Of a stretch of DNA of 44,959 nucleotides, positions 15,663-24,275 are shown one piece after another. The position numbers were made by a program, and so were the translations under genes. The stretch covers positions 1-44,959 of the forward strand of contig NZ_WVID01000041.1 of assembly GCF_010091925.1 (NCBI RefSeq), given 5' to 3'. Every line of letters begins with the position of its first letter. Within the stretch, counting starts at the first letter, position 1. Under the pieces are notes generated by a model that was given only the letters and a program-made list of their open reading frames with translations, searched no databases and was not told where the DNA came from. Source of the stretch: Nostoc sp. B(2019). Its GTDB lineage: Bacteria > Cyanobacteriota > Cyanobacteriia > Cyanobacteriales > Nostocaceae.

Positions 15663-17003
15663 ATGACATCTGTAAAAAAGCTTGCTGTCCGTGGTGCAAT
15701 CTGGACAATTGCGGGTTATGGAACTGCTCAGATTTTAAGATTTGGGAGTAATCTGATTCTAACTCGCCTGCTAGTACCAGAGTATTTCGGTCTGATGGCT
15801 GTGGTTAATACCTTGAGAGCAGGTATTGATCTATTCTCAGACATCGGTATTCCTCAAAGCATCATTCATAATAAACGGGGTGATGAACCAACTTTTCTGA
15901 ATACCGCTTGGACACTGCAAGTAATACGTGGCTGGGTACTCTGGTTGATCTTTCTATTGATTACCTTGCCCATTGCAAACTTATACAATGATCAACGTCT
16001 GCTTTGGCTAATTCCCTTTGTCGGACTGTCATCAGTTTTTGATGGATTCGGTTCTAATGCCATACATACTCTCTACCGACGCATAGATTTGGGTAAGTTA
16101 ACCAAATTTGATCTATGCATACAAGTATTGAGTCTGGCTACTTTAATTTTTTGTGCTTGGTTAAGTCCAAGTATGTTAGCTCTAGCTATTGGAGTAGTAG
16201 CAGGATCAATATACAGAATGGTGGGTAGCCATTGGTTGATACCAGGATATTCCAATCGATTCGCTTGGGATCGAGATGCTGTTAAAGAGATAGTATCCTT
16301 TGGGAGATGGATGTTTGTCGCCACAGGGGTGACATTTTTGAATGAGCAAGCCGATCGCTTAATTCTTGCTAAGCTGCTAGCCTTTCGACTTTTAGGTGTA
16401 TACACCATAGCTTATAGTTTGGCAGCGATACCTAGAGAAATTGTGAAAAATCTCAGCTATAAAGTTATTTTTCCGACGATTTCCCAACAAATTGACCTAC
16501 CACGAGCAAGTTTGCTAAGCAAAATCCTCCGCCAACGTCAGATGATATTGCTTGGGTTTGCGATGTTGCTAGCTGCTTTAGTAGCTGTTGGTGATTTAGT
16601 AATTGGAGTACTTTATGACCAAAGGTATGTCGAAGCAACGTGGATGATGCCTATTCTATGCTGCGGCATTTGGTTTTCAGTATTATATTACACCATCAGT
16701 CCGGCTTTATTGGCGATTGGGAAGCCTTTGTATTCAGCCCAAAGTAATCTAGCTGGGTTCGTAATGATTGGCTTGGGATTACCCATAGCATTTTTCTATT
16801 TCGGTACCGTTGGAGCAATTGTTGTAATTGCAGTCAGCGATTTGCCTTTGTATCTAGTCAATCTTTATGCGCTTTGGCGAGAACAACTCTTTTGTCTAGT
16901 TCAGGATATTCAAAGTACTGTCTTTTTTATCGTTATGTTGACTATACTTCTTAGTATTAGAAATTATCTAGGATTTGGGCTACCAATTCAAGCACTCTTT
17001 TAG
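15663..17003 (+). CDS. Wzx-type oligosaccharide flippase
   Basis: A 446-residue polytopic membrane protein of the PST/MviN-like flippase group. It starts with the characteristic KLAVRGAIWTIAGYGTAQIL followed by RFGSNLILTRLLVPEYFGLM (~8-45), and about twelve hydrophobic segments follow to the C-terminus. Wzx proteins flip the undecaprenyl-pyrophosphate-linked repeat unit to the periplasm for polymerisation by Wzy. It follows the GT4 gene by 19 bp. The ISKra4-derived element starts seven bases after its stop codon, so the original downstream transcription unit has been altered. Likely functional; length and start look normal. Confidence 0.9.
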   Translation: MTSVKKLAVRGAIWTIAGYGTAQILRFGSNLILTRLLVPEYFGLMAVVNTLRAGIDLFSDIGIPQSIIHNKRGDEPTFLNTAWTLQVIRGWVLWLIFLLITLPIANLYNDQRLLWLIPFVGLSSVFDGFGSNAIHTLYRRIDLGKLTKFDLCIQVLSLATLIFCAWLSPSMLALAIGVVAGSIYRMVGSHWLIPGYSNRFAWDRDAVKEIVSFGRWMFVATGVTFLNEQADRLILAKLLAFRLLGVYTIAYSLAAIPREIVKNLSYKVIFPTISQQIDLPRASLLSKILRQRQMILLGFAMLLAALVAVGDLVIGVLYDQRYVEATWMMPILCCGIWFSVLYYTISPALLAIGKPLYSAQSNLAGFVMIGLGLPIAFFYFGTVGAIVVIAVSDLPLYLVNLYALWREQLFCLVQDIQSTVFFIVMLTILLSIRNYLGFGLPIQALF

Positions 17004-17038
17004 CTAAACACGGGTGCATCTCAGTTTTGTAAATCAGG

Positions 17039-17212
17039 TTATACCGAGAAGCAACCATTGAGATAAGCACAACGTTGTGCCAAGACTTTTGGTACATTTT
17101 GAGCAGACCACTGAGCACCGGAAATCTTAACTCGACGGTCGATTTGCTTGACAGCAGACTCGACTGCGCCAGAGCCAATCGATATCCGCTTCTGCCCTTT
17201 GATACGACTCAT
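17039..17212 (-). pseudogene. ISKra4 transposase, C-terminal part
   Basis: Reads MSRIKGQKRISIGSGAVESA, then VKQIDRRVKISGAQWSAQNV and LAQRCAYLNG, ending at a TAA. The IGSGAVES...DRRVK block with the catalytic Glu is diagnostic of ISKra4-family transposases. It is cut off from its N-terminal part by deletion of the catalytic core. No function of its own. Confidence 0.8.
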
Positions 17213-17326
17213 TTGCGCTCAATACAAGACAGCATTTCTCTAATAGGGGACTTAATTGCGTTTGTTTTTTGACTTTGAGGATCTGAGCTTGGCGATCGCT
17301 AATCTGAAAGTTCCCAACACAGCTTT

Positions 17327-17536
17327 TCAGTCGCCGTTTACGCCCTTTAGTTGTGCCTGTAAAGCTTTCGATAAAAAAAGGGTAAGTTTTGGTCCCACCT
17401 GCTCCAACAGGTGCGTGCGAACCGCCGTTTCAATTCCTTCTAGTGTCTGTAGTTGTTCGGCAGGCGTATGCTCATATAATATCTTCGCAATTGCTTGCAC
17501 ATGCGATTTTATAGCGGCTTCTTGTTCTGGAGTCAT
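17327..17536 (-). pseudogene. ISKra4 transposase, N-terminal part
   Basis: Starts at ATG (MTPEQEAAIKSHVQAIAKIL), 69 codons. The short helical N-terminal domain of these transposases is recognisable (EQLQTLEGIETAVRTHLLEQ). It then stops or runs out of frame where the deletion begins. Belongs with the 17039-17212 fragment. Confidence 0.72.
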
Positions 17537-17770
17537 CCGGTGTTGCCTTAGCTAGAGACTTTTTTATCTTCTCTCATGACGCTTACCTTGCAAAACTGAG
17601 ATGCACCCGCTAGACACTACTAATTGATGATTTTCTTGATAGCGATCGCATCCAAAGATTTATCAGTTTTAAATATTCACTGATTGATTATTGTAATGAT
17701 AAATGTTATTATTTAATTGATTATCGAATCTTAAAAACATCCAAAAAGCTTAATAGTTACAACGAAATAT

Positions 17771-18478
17771 ATGCAGACTCTAAAGCGATCAGTAAAGCAA
17801 CTGTTAGGTCAGTCTTTAGTTAACAATTTTAGGCTCTGGAAACAAAAACAAACCCATAAAGAACTAGTTGGTAAGTCTTCAAAAGAAATATTCACTTCAT
17901 TCTATGAAAAGGATCATTGGGGTGATAGGGAATCAAAATCAGGTCCCGGTTCATCAGAGTTTGAGACTAGACAAATTCGCAAGATTTTACCTGAACTAAT
18001 ACGAGAGCTTAATGTTAATGTCCTTCTGGATGTACCTTGTGGGGATTTCAACTGGATGAAATCCATTGATTTGGGATGTAATTATATTGGTGGAGACATT
18101 GTTAAAGAACTAATCGAAAACAATCAAAATAAATTTGCAAGTTCTCAACGAGTTTTCTTTGAATGTGATATTACAAAGGATGAGCTTCCTAATGCTGACT
18201 TGATTCTTTGTAGAGACTGTTTTTTTCACCTATCATTCGAGGATATCTTCGCAGCAATAGAAAACTTTAAAACAAGTAAAGCGAAGTATTTACTTACCAC
18301 TACTCATCCTGATACTTCAGAAAACTTTCCTATACTAACAGGTGGTTATCGTGGTCTTAATATTTGCCTTGAACCCTTTAATTTTCCTACACCATTAAAG
18401 CTCATTTATGAGAGACGTGATGCAGGTTTTGCCGATATAGATAAATGCTTAGGTCTTTGGAAGCTGAGTGATTTGTGA
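17771..18478 (+). CDS. class I SAM-dependent methyltransferase
   Basis: A 235-residue cytoplasmic enzyme. Motif I of the Rossmann-like fold is VLLDVPCGDFNWM (~80-92), the acidic ribose-binding region is YIGGDIVKELIENNQ (~101-115), and motif IV LILCRDCFFHLSF is at ~150-162; TTTHPDTSENF follows. Within the polysaccharide locus it probably methylates a sugar or a non-sugar substituent of the repeat unit, though the acceptor cannot be read from the sequence. It is rightward like the GT4 and flippase genes but is now separated from them by the ISKra4 element and a short AT-rich spacer. It ends at the long palindrome that closes this rightward block. Confidence 0.85.
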   Translation: MQTLKRSVKQLLGQSLVNNFRLWKQKQTHKELVGKSSKEIFTSFYEKDHWGDRESKSGPGSSEFETRQIRKILPELIRELNVNVLLDVPCGDFNWMKSIDLGCNYIGGDIVKELIENNQNKFASSQRVFFECDITKDELPNADLILCRDCFFHLSFEDIFAAIENFKTSKAKYLLTTTHPDTSENFPILTGGYRGLNICLEPFNFPTPLKLIYERRDAGFADIDKCLGLWKLSDL

Positions 18479-18491
18479 CTTGTACTATAAC

Positions 18492-18528
18492 AATAGTAGA
18501 GACGTAGCAATGCTACGTCTCTACTATT
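18492..18528. terminator. 18-bp-arm perfect palindrome between convergent genes
   Basis: AATAGTAGAGACGTAGCA at 18492-18509, a single central A, then its exact complement at 18511-18528. It sits in the 55-bp space between the convergent methyltransferase and glycosyltransferase genes, so it can act as a bidirectional terminator. The word GTAGAGACGTAGCA is also typical of a repeat family in Nostoc spacers. Confidence 0.8.
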
Positions 18529-18533
18529 TACGA

Positions 18534-19526
18534 CTAAATTACTTTACAAGCTCTCGTATAAGCCAACTCTTGCCGTGACCTTGTGAAATCGATAACTTTT
18601 TTGACAGCACGAAACACAGGGGGAGCTTCATTTTTCATAAAACCAATAGAAGTTAGCCAATCAGCCACAGGTGGATGAGTCTGAGAGAGACATTCTACAA
18701 ATGTTTCCCAGAATGCAGGCCACATAGCATCATGGTAGTGAACTATCTTGGCTGCTTTGAGTTTTTCTTCACTGTACCAATCCTTGTGTGTTTTACTACC
18801 CATTGCATAGTTGTGAGAGTAAGGCAATCCCCGCCAAGGAATCCCCATCTTGACCATAGTCAAACCGAGAGCAACTTGGTCATTGAAAAAAAACCCGCTT
18901 TCGTGAGAAGCTAGACAAGCATCAAATAATTGCAGACATGCTTGCAAATAATGCTGGGCAAAATTTGTTGAACGCCGATAAACAAAAATCCCACTGTTCC
19001 AATATAAACGGATTAGTATTCCTTCCTGCTCTGTTTTAATCCAGGGTAGAGTTTCAATATCAATACCTACACATTTGCAAATCTCTTGCCAATAAGCTTC
19101 ACAGGGGTCTTGTAAACCTGTAGTGCCAATATTTTTATCGGAAGCACAAGCCAGAAAACTTTCCTCTTGATTGAGAGTGAGTTGGTCTGGTTCATCTACA
19201 ATCAGTAAATCGCTATCTAGCCAGCCTATACATTCAGTTTGAGCAAGTTCTTCTACAGCAACTAAAGCAAAAGGTTTATTCAAAAATTTGTTCCAAGCAT
19301 ATTTGTCATTTTTTTGAAAATAGAGATACTTAACTTGGAATTTATCAAAAATTTGATGTGTTTGCTTTGCAAGAGGAGGCCCAAAGCGAGGGGTTACGGC
19401 ATATATAGGTGCATCAGCAAACTTTCCTCCCCACCAACGCAGACTTTCTATCATACGCACTGTTTGCGTTTCCAGCGAGCCGGACTCTACACAGCACACA
19501 AAAGTAGTTTGAAAATTTTTAGTCAT
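18534..19526 (-). CDS. putative GT-A glycosyltransferase-like protein
   Basis: A ~330-residue protein. VEELAQTECIGWLDSDLLIV (~85-110) contains a DSD motif like the metal-binding DxD of GT-A enzymes, and NSGIFVYRRST, FFNDQVALGLTM and KIVHYHDAMWP (~200-275) resemble the acceptor and His-metal regions of GT8/GT77-like enzymes. I start it at MTKNFQTTF; 13 in-frame codons upstream lack family character. Probably a sugar transferase for the polysaccharide, but this family assignment is weaker than those of its neighbours. It is the last gene of the leftward block, 105 bp after the polymerase. Confidence 0.65.
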   Translation of the reverse strand: MTKNFQTTFVCCVESGSLETQTVRMIESLRWWGGKFADAPIYAVTPRFGPPLAKQTHQIFDKFQVKYLYFQKNDKYAWNKFLNKPFALVAVEELAQTECIGWLDSDLLIVDEPDQLTLNQEESFLACASDKNIGTTGLQDPCEAYWQEICKCVGIDIETLPWIKTEQEGILIRLYWNSGIFVYRRSTNFAQHYLQACLQLFDACLASHESGFFFNDQVALGLTMVKMGIPWRGLPYSHNYAMGSKTHKDWYSEEKLKAAKIVHYHDAMWPAFWETFVECLSQTHPPVADWLTSIGFMKNEAPPVFRAVKKVIDFTRSRQELAYTRACKVI

Positions 19527-19631
19527 CTTTGTTCTCAAGTTTGGTACAGTAAAATATAATGTCACCTAAATTTTGGCTATTATTAATTAATGGCGATCGC
19601 CTCATTCAATCTATAATCAACTAAGGTTATT

Positions 19632-20909
19632 TCATGAGCTTTTTCGGACTTGTTTATTTTTTTGCGAATTCCATTTACTTATCAAAATACTAGTTGGACT
19701 TGTTTGCTGCACAGAAAGAACAACTGCAATAAATAATGTCCAATATATATTACTTAAACGCAGCAAATAACTCTCTGTCATATTATTCATCGCTAAAAAA
19801 ATCAGAAATCCCAGAGGCCACAAATCCTCTGAATTATTTGTAGCATAAGCTCGTTTTACTGACCTGATAAAAGCTGTAAAATAAATGATTATAAAAATGA
19901 ATAAACCTATGTAACCAACATCAAGTATTATATCTATAAAACCATTATGAGCATGAGGCAAAATTAGACCATAACCAAGTGTTTCACCTGCTTCTGCCGC
20001 GTACTTACTTTCATGTGACCAAAATGCACTACGTCCATAACCTAACCAAGGCCTATCCTCAAGTTTCATAAAAATAAAATTCCAAATTAATGTCCGTCCT
20101 GTTAAAGTCGGATCTCTTCCCAAGCTAGTTATGAGAGTTGCCCAATTACTAATAACTAATGTACCCACACATCCCATAATTAGAATGCCTATATCTAAAA
20201 AAAGTACAGTTATCTTTCCTCGCCAACGAAAGTTTCGATAGAAAGATAGAATTAATGCCAAAATTAAACAGACAATTAAAGATGTCTTAGAGGTACAAAG
20301 TAGGATCATTAATAATGATATAGCAATACCAATTTTCTGATAAATACGATGTCTTGGGTTATCAATAGGCAGCAGAAAAAGCGCTAATGAGTTGATAATC
20401 ATCATCGAACCGAAGGTATTTTTATAATCGTATATTCCTCGCCAAGCTCCATTATGATCTCTTTCATGTATGGCGATAGTAGGTATTACTAAAGCAGAAA
20501 AAATACTTAATAAAGCTCCGATACTAAAGGTTAATGCTACTAGTTTTACTTGCTCTTTTAAACTAAATCGTGTGGCAAAATATAAGCCAAATGAGGTCAT
20601 TTGTAAAATCTCGCGGTTATTTCTCAACGTTTCTGAGTAAATATCTGACCAAAGAAATGATAAAAGGATAATTGCTGTCAATATCCAGACTAACTTTTCT
20701 CTATTGGCTGTACGTAAAGCGTTTTTCCAATCGATGCAAATTATTAAAAGCGAAGTTGACCAAACAAAATATCTAACTGCTGTTCTAATGAGACCTGGAA
20801 ATAATGGCCCTGTGGGTAATGTTAAGCCTATATCAAAGGCTCCTGTAAAAAAGGTTAATCCTAAAATTGCAAAGCTTTTCTCAGCCAGTTCTAAATATAT
20901 TTTTTTCAT
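19632..20909 (-). CDS. Wzy-like polysaccharide polymerase / O-antigen ligase family
   Basis: A 425-residue integral membrane protein with about ten to twelve hydrophobic segments. The long periplasmic loop after the middle has the Wzy_C signature: DPTLTGRTLIWNFIFMKLED, then RPWLGYGRSAFW and LPHAHNGFIDIILDVGYIGL (~255-330), with the conserved RxxIW and HxHNG-type residues. In a Wzx/Wzy pathway this protein would join flipped repeat units. WaaL ligases share the fold, but with a flippase and a Wzc in the same locus and no lipid A-core genes a polymerase is the better call. It has a very low GC content, like the rest of this block. Confidence 0.87.
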   Translation of the reverse strand: MKKIYLELAEKSFAILGLTFFTGAFDIGLTLPTGPLFPGLIRTAVRYFVWSTSLLIICIDWKNALRTANREKLVWILTAIILLSFLWSDIYSETLRNNREILQMTSFGLYFATRFSLKEQVKLVALTFSIGALLSIFSALVIPTIAIHERDHNGAWRGIYDYKNTFGSMMIINSLALFLLPIDNPRHRIYQKIGIAISLLMILLCTSKTSLIVCLILALILSFYRNFRWRGKITVLFLDIGILIMGCVGTLVISNWATLITSLGRDPTLTGRTLIWNFIFMKLEDRPWLGYGRSAFWSHESKYAAEAGETLGYGLILPHAHNGFIDIILDVGYIGLFIFIIIYFTAFIRSVKRAYATNNSEDLWPLGFLIFLAMNNMTESYLLRLSNIYWTLFIAVVLSVQQTSPTSILISKWNSQKNKQVRKSS

Positions 20910-20964
20910 AAATTTAATTTTATAGTACTGACCAAATAATTATTAATTCATAAATTTTAGAACG

Positions 20965-21077
20965 GTTGAGCAGTAATATCTTTATGGCGATGGCTCCGCC
21001 AAAGCTTGCCGTAGGATGCCCAAAGGGCTATAAAACGAATGGATTTTTGTTTGTATAGACGCGGTTTCTAACCGCCT
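20965..21077. repeat. repeat-rich spacer overlapping a stop codon
   Basis: Contains the repeat-like string GCGATGGCTCCGCCAAAGCT then TGCCGTAGGATGCCCAAAG (20983-21025) and the hairpin GCGGTTTCTAACCGC (21061-21075). The stop codon of the GT4 gene (21068) falls inside that hairpin, so the last few codons (SKIGG) may derive from the repeat. Confidence 0.5.
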
Positions 21078-22303
21078 ATTTTACTTGTTATGGTTAACTT
21101 TTTAACTTCTTCTTGTTCTTGAATTGCCAGTAGAATAGATTTCAGCGCAGCTCCCCAACTCTTTCTAGTGTCATAAAATTGTTCTTGTACTATGAGACAA
21201 GCCTGTCTCTTTTGTTCGTAAAGTTGACGATCGCTATATAACTCTAGCAAAGCGTTACCATAAGCTTGGACATCATTAGGAGGCACTTCAACGACAGCAT
21301 CCTGAACATAAAATAAGGCAGGACAGACAGCAGAGGTGACAACAGGACGACCTGATAAAATACTTTCGCACACAACGCGATTAAAGCCTTCAATAAATTC
21401 TGTTCTAGTTGGTACAATGACAACATGCGATCGCTCAAACATTCCTCGCATTTCTAGTTTGCTACAATACCCATGACAGATAAAAGAGCCATCAACGCCA
21501 GCTTGCTTCGCCTCCAAGCGCAAAGTTTCTAGTGCTGAGCCTTCACCACAGATATCAAAAATGATCTCTTGTCTACCCTCTGTTGCGAAACGCTTGGCAA
21601 TTTCTAACAAATCAAATACACCTTTATTTCGCTCAACCCGTCCTGCAAATAGAATGCAAAAAGATGACTGATTGATATCAGGTACAGCTAAGTTTGCAAA
21701 GTCTGCACGGCGATAGGTCGAAAAGAACTCTAAAATTGGTTGATGTTTTCCCTTAGTCAGGTGAGAAATTTGAGTAGCTACATCATGGGACGCCACTAGT
21801 ACTGCTTGGCAATCATAAGCAAACAAATTATGGCTAAGTAGCAAATTTAGTTTATCAACTAAACGTGGAGATAGATACTTGCACCATAGTAAACAATGCA
21901 ATGATGGGATAACTTTCACTCCTAGCCAGGAGAATAAAGATAAAACAAACCAATATGTTGTACCACTATCTACGACTGCAACATTAGCTCGAAAGCGAAT
22001 TGCAGAAGCAAGTAAGTGCAAACCACACCAAATTTGTCTTAAATGATAAAATATGCCTGATGCATCAGGTAATGGTACTGGACGATGCTCAATGATGAAT
22101 CGTTCATCTTGGATACATCTTTTTTGATTAGACTGTGCGATCGCATAACCCTTTGCATCTAAAGTTCTACAAACTTCATAGAACTGACTTGAAAAAGTAA
22201 CTGATACTTGTGAAGGCGCATCTTCACCCTTGAGCCAATAATTGTAAGCTTCAATAATATCTTCAGGGCCAACTGCATAAAGAATCCGCAGGGATTTAGG
22301 CAT
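21068..22303 (-). CDS. family 4 glycosyltransferase
   Basis: A 411-residue GT-B enzyme. The C-terminal donor domain is clear: CILLFAGRVERNKGVFDLLE (~218, with CIL read as FCILFAGRVERNKG), IFDICGEGSALETLR, FICHGYCSKLEMRGMFERSH and the EX7E-type EFIEGFNRVVCESILSGRPV (~315-335), followed by DVQAYGNALLEL. The N-terminal acceptor half is divergent. Cytoplasmic, with one hydrophobic segment (TTYWFVLSLFSWLGVKVI, ~118-138) that might touch the membrane. It is leftward, 88 bp after the GT2 gene. Probably adds a sugar to the polysaccharide repeat unit. Confidence 0.87.
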   Translation of the reverse strand: MPKSLRILYAVGPEDIIEAYNYWLKGEDAPSQVSVTFSSQFYEVCRTLDAKGYAIAQSNQKRCIQDERFIIEHRPVPLPDASGIFYHLRQIWCGLHLLASAIRFRANVAVVDSGTTYWFVLSLFSWLGVKVIPSLHCLLWCKYLSPRLVDKLNLLLSHNLFAYDCQAVLVASHDVATQISHLTKGKHQPILEFFSTYRRADFANLAVPDINQSSFCILFAGRVERNKGVFDLLEIAKRFATEGRQEIIFDICGEGSALETLRLEAKQAGVDGSFICHGYCSKLEMRGMFERSHVVIVPTRTEFIEGFNRVVCESILSGRPVVTSAVCPALFYVQDAVVEVPPNDVQAYGNALLELYSDRQLYEQKRQACLIVQEQFYDTRKSWGAALKSILLAIQEQEEVKKLTITSKIGG

Positions 22304-22391
22304 TTTGTAATATCTCTCTTTTCAAAACTGTCAATTATAGAAAAAATCCATAATTAAACATAAAAATTTCTTTACCACCCATCACTCATCA

Positions 22392-23432
22392 CTAAGAAGT
22401 TGGAAGCGCAGATTCTTCTTTAAGAATGCGACGTTTTTGGTTAGAACCTGTGATTTTTAAAGCTAAAAGTTCAAGTTGTTGGTAAAAATATTGTGGCAAA
22501 ATCAACAGAGAATAAGCAGCAGCTAAGGTAATAAGTGTACGACGTGGTTCTTCTAGCAGGATGCGCCAATGAGTTGATAAGGCTTGGTTGATAAGTTCCA
22601 CAGCTGTTGAACCTGCCTTTAAAGTTACTGCCCTTCTAGCTAAATGACGCAGTTGATAAGCCATAGCGATGTTTCTCAAATTAGCCATTTCTACAGGAGC
22701 ATACTCAGAGGCTTTTTCTAACATCTTTACCCAGGAATTTAACTTTTTGACTAGTTGTGCTGAATACCCCTGTGAATTTACCCGATAGAGCGTCAAAGGT
22801 TCAGGAATACCCTCAATTTTCCATTTTGTTTTAACAGCAATACGTAGCCAACATTCCACATCTTCTGATGGATGCAGTAGCCTATCGTCATCAAAATAAA
22901 AGTCTTCTACAACACCATAAAGATTGTCTAGAAATTTAATATCATCAAAAACCTCCCGCCGAATCACTGCTACCGAGCCATTACCAATTGGGGTGCGACA
23001 AAGTAAATCAACTAGACTAATTCCTTCAAGCTTAGTAATCTGATATATACCCAAAGGATTGTCCGCCTCATCGATGAAGGCAGAGCGACAAAAACTAACT
23101 CCTACAGATGGTGAACTATCTAAATGCTTAACATGTTTTGCGAGCTTTTCTGGCAACCACAAGTCATCTGCGTCCAAAAAAGCTAAATATTCTCCTGTAG
23201 CATGGCGGATGCCAGCGTTTCTAGCCGCAGCAACTCCTAAATTGCTCTGACGAATAATCTGAATTCTGGAGTCTGTAAATTGCTGACAGATTTCAATACT
23301 TCTATCAGGAGAGCCGTCATCAATTAGTAAAAGTTGAAAATTTGTATAAGTCTGAGCTAGAACAGATTGCACCGTAGCTGCTATATATTTCTCAACTTTG
23401 TAAACGGGAATAATAACAGATACTTTTTTCAT
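22392..23432 (-). CDS. family 2 glycosyltransferase
   Basis: A 346-residue GT-A, GT2 enzyme. The N-terminus is textbook: KVSVIIPVYKVEKYIAATVQ, then LLLIDDGSPDRSIEICQQF (~36-54), GVAAARNAGIRHATGEYLAF and the DxD LDADDLWLPEK (~86-96). Acceptor-side residues come from PSEDVECWLRIAVKTKWKI (ED motif, ~185-200). The C-terminal ~100 residues are hydrophobic-helical and may contact the membrane. It is in the leftward block between the hexapeptide acyltransferase and the GT4 gene. The donor sugar cannot be assigned. Confidence 0.9.
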   Translation of the reverse strand: MKKVSVIIPVYKVEKYIAATVQSVLAQTYTNFQLLLIDDGSPDRSIEICQQFTDSRIQIIRQSNLGVAAARNAGIRHATGEYLAFLDADDLWLPEKLAKHVKHLDSSPSVGVSFCRSAFIDEADNPLGIYQITKLEGISLVDLLCRTPIGNGSVAVIRREVFDDIKFLDNLYGVVEDFYFDDDRLLHPSEDVECWLRIAVKTKWKIEGIPEPLTLYRVNSQGYSAQLVKKLNSWVKMLEKASEYAPVEMANLRNIAMAYQLRHLARRAVTLKAGSTAVELINQALSTHWRILLEEPRRTLITLAAAYSLLILPQYFYQQLELLALKITGSNQKRRILKEESALPTS

Positions 23433-23496
23433 TCTAAAAACCTCTAATTATTAAAAGTGTTCTTATATTTAATCAAGTTCACCTCTTTTAACATTT

Positions 23497-23588
23497 AGGA
23501 CTTACGCAAAAAACCTCTCAAACTCTCATTTCTCCGTGTCCTCTGCGCCCTCTGCGGTTCGTTTTTCCGTTACCTGTGCGTAAGTCCT
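23497..23588. repeat. 92-bp inverted-repeat element forming the end of a gene
   Basis: AGGACTTACGCA at 23497-23508 and TGCGTAAGTCCT at 23577-23588 are perfect inverted ends of a 92-bp unit whose interior (CGTGTCCTCTGCGCCCTCTG followed by CGG) is a repeat common in Nostoc-type genomes. The stop codon of the acyltransferase (23526-23528) lies inside it. Confidence 0.85.
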
Positions 23589-24146
23589 GACATTGATTAT
23601 TTTTGCAGGTATCCCAACTGCTGTCGCTCTTGATGGAACATCGCAGAGAACCACAGCATTAGCACCAATATTTGCACCATCCCCAATAGTGACGTTGCCA
23701 AATATTTTCGCACCAGCACCAACATTGACACGTTTACCTAAATTTGGTGCATCAAAAGGACGATTGAGATAACGGTTTCCTAAAGTAACACCTTGGCGAA
23801 TAATGCTGTCATCACCAATCAAACAATTTCCATGAATTACAATCGCTCCTTGATGTTCAATAATCACGCGGCGACCAAGTTGGACGGTGTAAGGTAATTC
23901 AATACCATAAGTGTTACGAACTTTACGAAATAACATTCTATAGAGGATGCTGAAGGGTGCGCGAAGAAGTTTAGGTTGAATCTTCATTCTCCATACTCCA
24001 AAACGCTGAATCGCTACCGCTCTGAACCCTGGCTTAGTCCAATCTCGTCCATGAGCAATCCAGTCTTCTTTGATTTGTTCCCAAAGACTTAAAGCCGAAA
24101 CTTCCTCTGCACTTGCATTTATTTTTAACTTCAGTTGTGTATCCAT
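23526..24146 (-). CDS. hexapeptide-repeat acyltransferase (CysE/WcaF type)
   Basis: A 206-residue left-handed beta-helix acyltransferase. The hexapeptide repeats run from about residue 85 to 185: YTVQLGRRVIIEHQGAIVIH, then GNCLIGDDSIIRQGVTLGNR, then LGKRVNVGAGAKIFGNVTIG and GANIGANAVVLCDVPSRATA, ending in the V-G-I-P-A cap. The His in IIEHQG is in the position of the serine-acetyltransferase catalytic base. In this locus it more likely acetylates a sugar or lipid-linked intermediate than serine. The natural C-terminus is gone: after IPAKIINV the last ~20 residues (TYAQVTEKRTAEGAEDTEK) are encoded by a 92-bp mobile repeat. ATG 24146 is preferred over the GTG one codon earlier. Confidence 0.85.
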   Translation of the reverse strand: MDTQLKLKINASAEEVSALSLWEQIKEDWIAHGRDWTKPGFRAVAIQRFGVWRMKIQPKLLRAPFSILYRMLFRKVRNTYGIELPYTVQLGRRVIIEHQGAIVIHGNCLIGDDSIIRQGVTLGNRYLNRPFDAPNLGKRVNVGAGAKIFGNVTIGDGANIGANAVVLCDVPSRATAVGIPAKIINVRTYAQVTEKRTAEGAEDTEK

Positions 24147-24275
24147 CACGAGGTTCCTATTTCAGTTTCTTTTAACTAGCTATGCCAACCGAAGGTGTTT
24201 AGCAAACTTACGAATTTTTTAAGTTTACATTAGTTAACTGTTACCTGTATTTAATATCAAGTAATTAGATAAAGT

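Larger units (their letters stand above)
17011..17609 (-). mobile_element. internally deleted ISKra4-type element
   Basis: A 599-bp element with perfect terminal inverted repeats: CGGGTGCATCTCAGTTTTG at 17011-17029 and its complement at 17591-17609. Flanking CTAAACA (17004-17010) and CTAGACA (17610-17616) match at six of seven positions, probably an aged target duplication. The left copy abuts the stop codon of the flippase gene. Inside are the start and the end of one leftward transposase, with the middle deleted, so it can move only if a full-length relative elsewhere acts on it. Confidence 0.85.
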
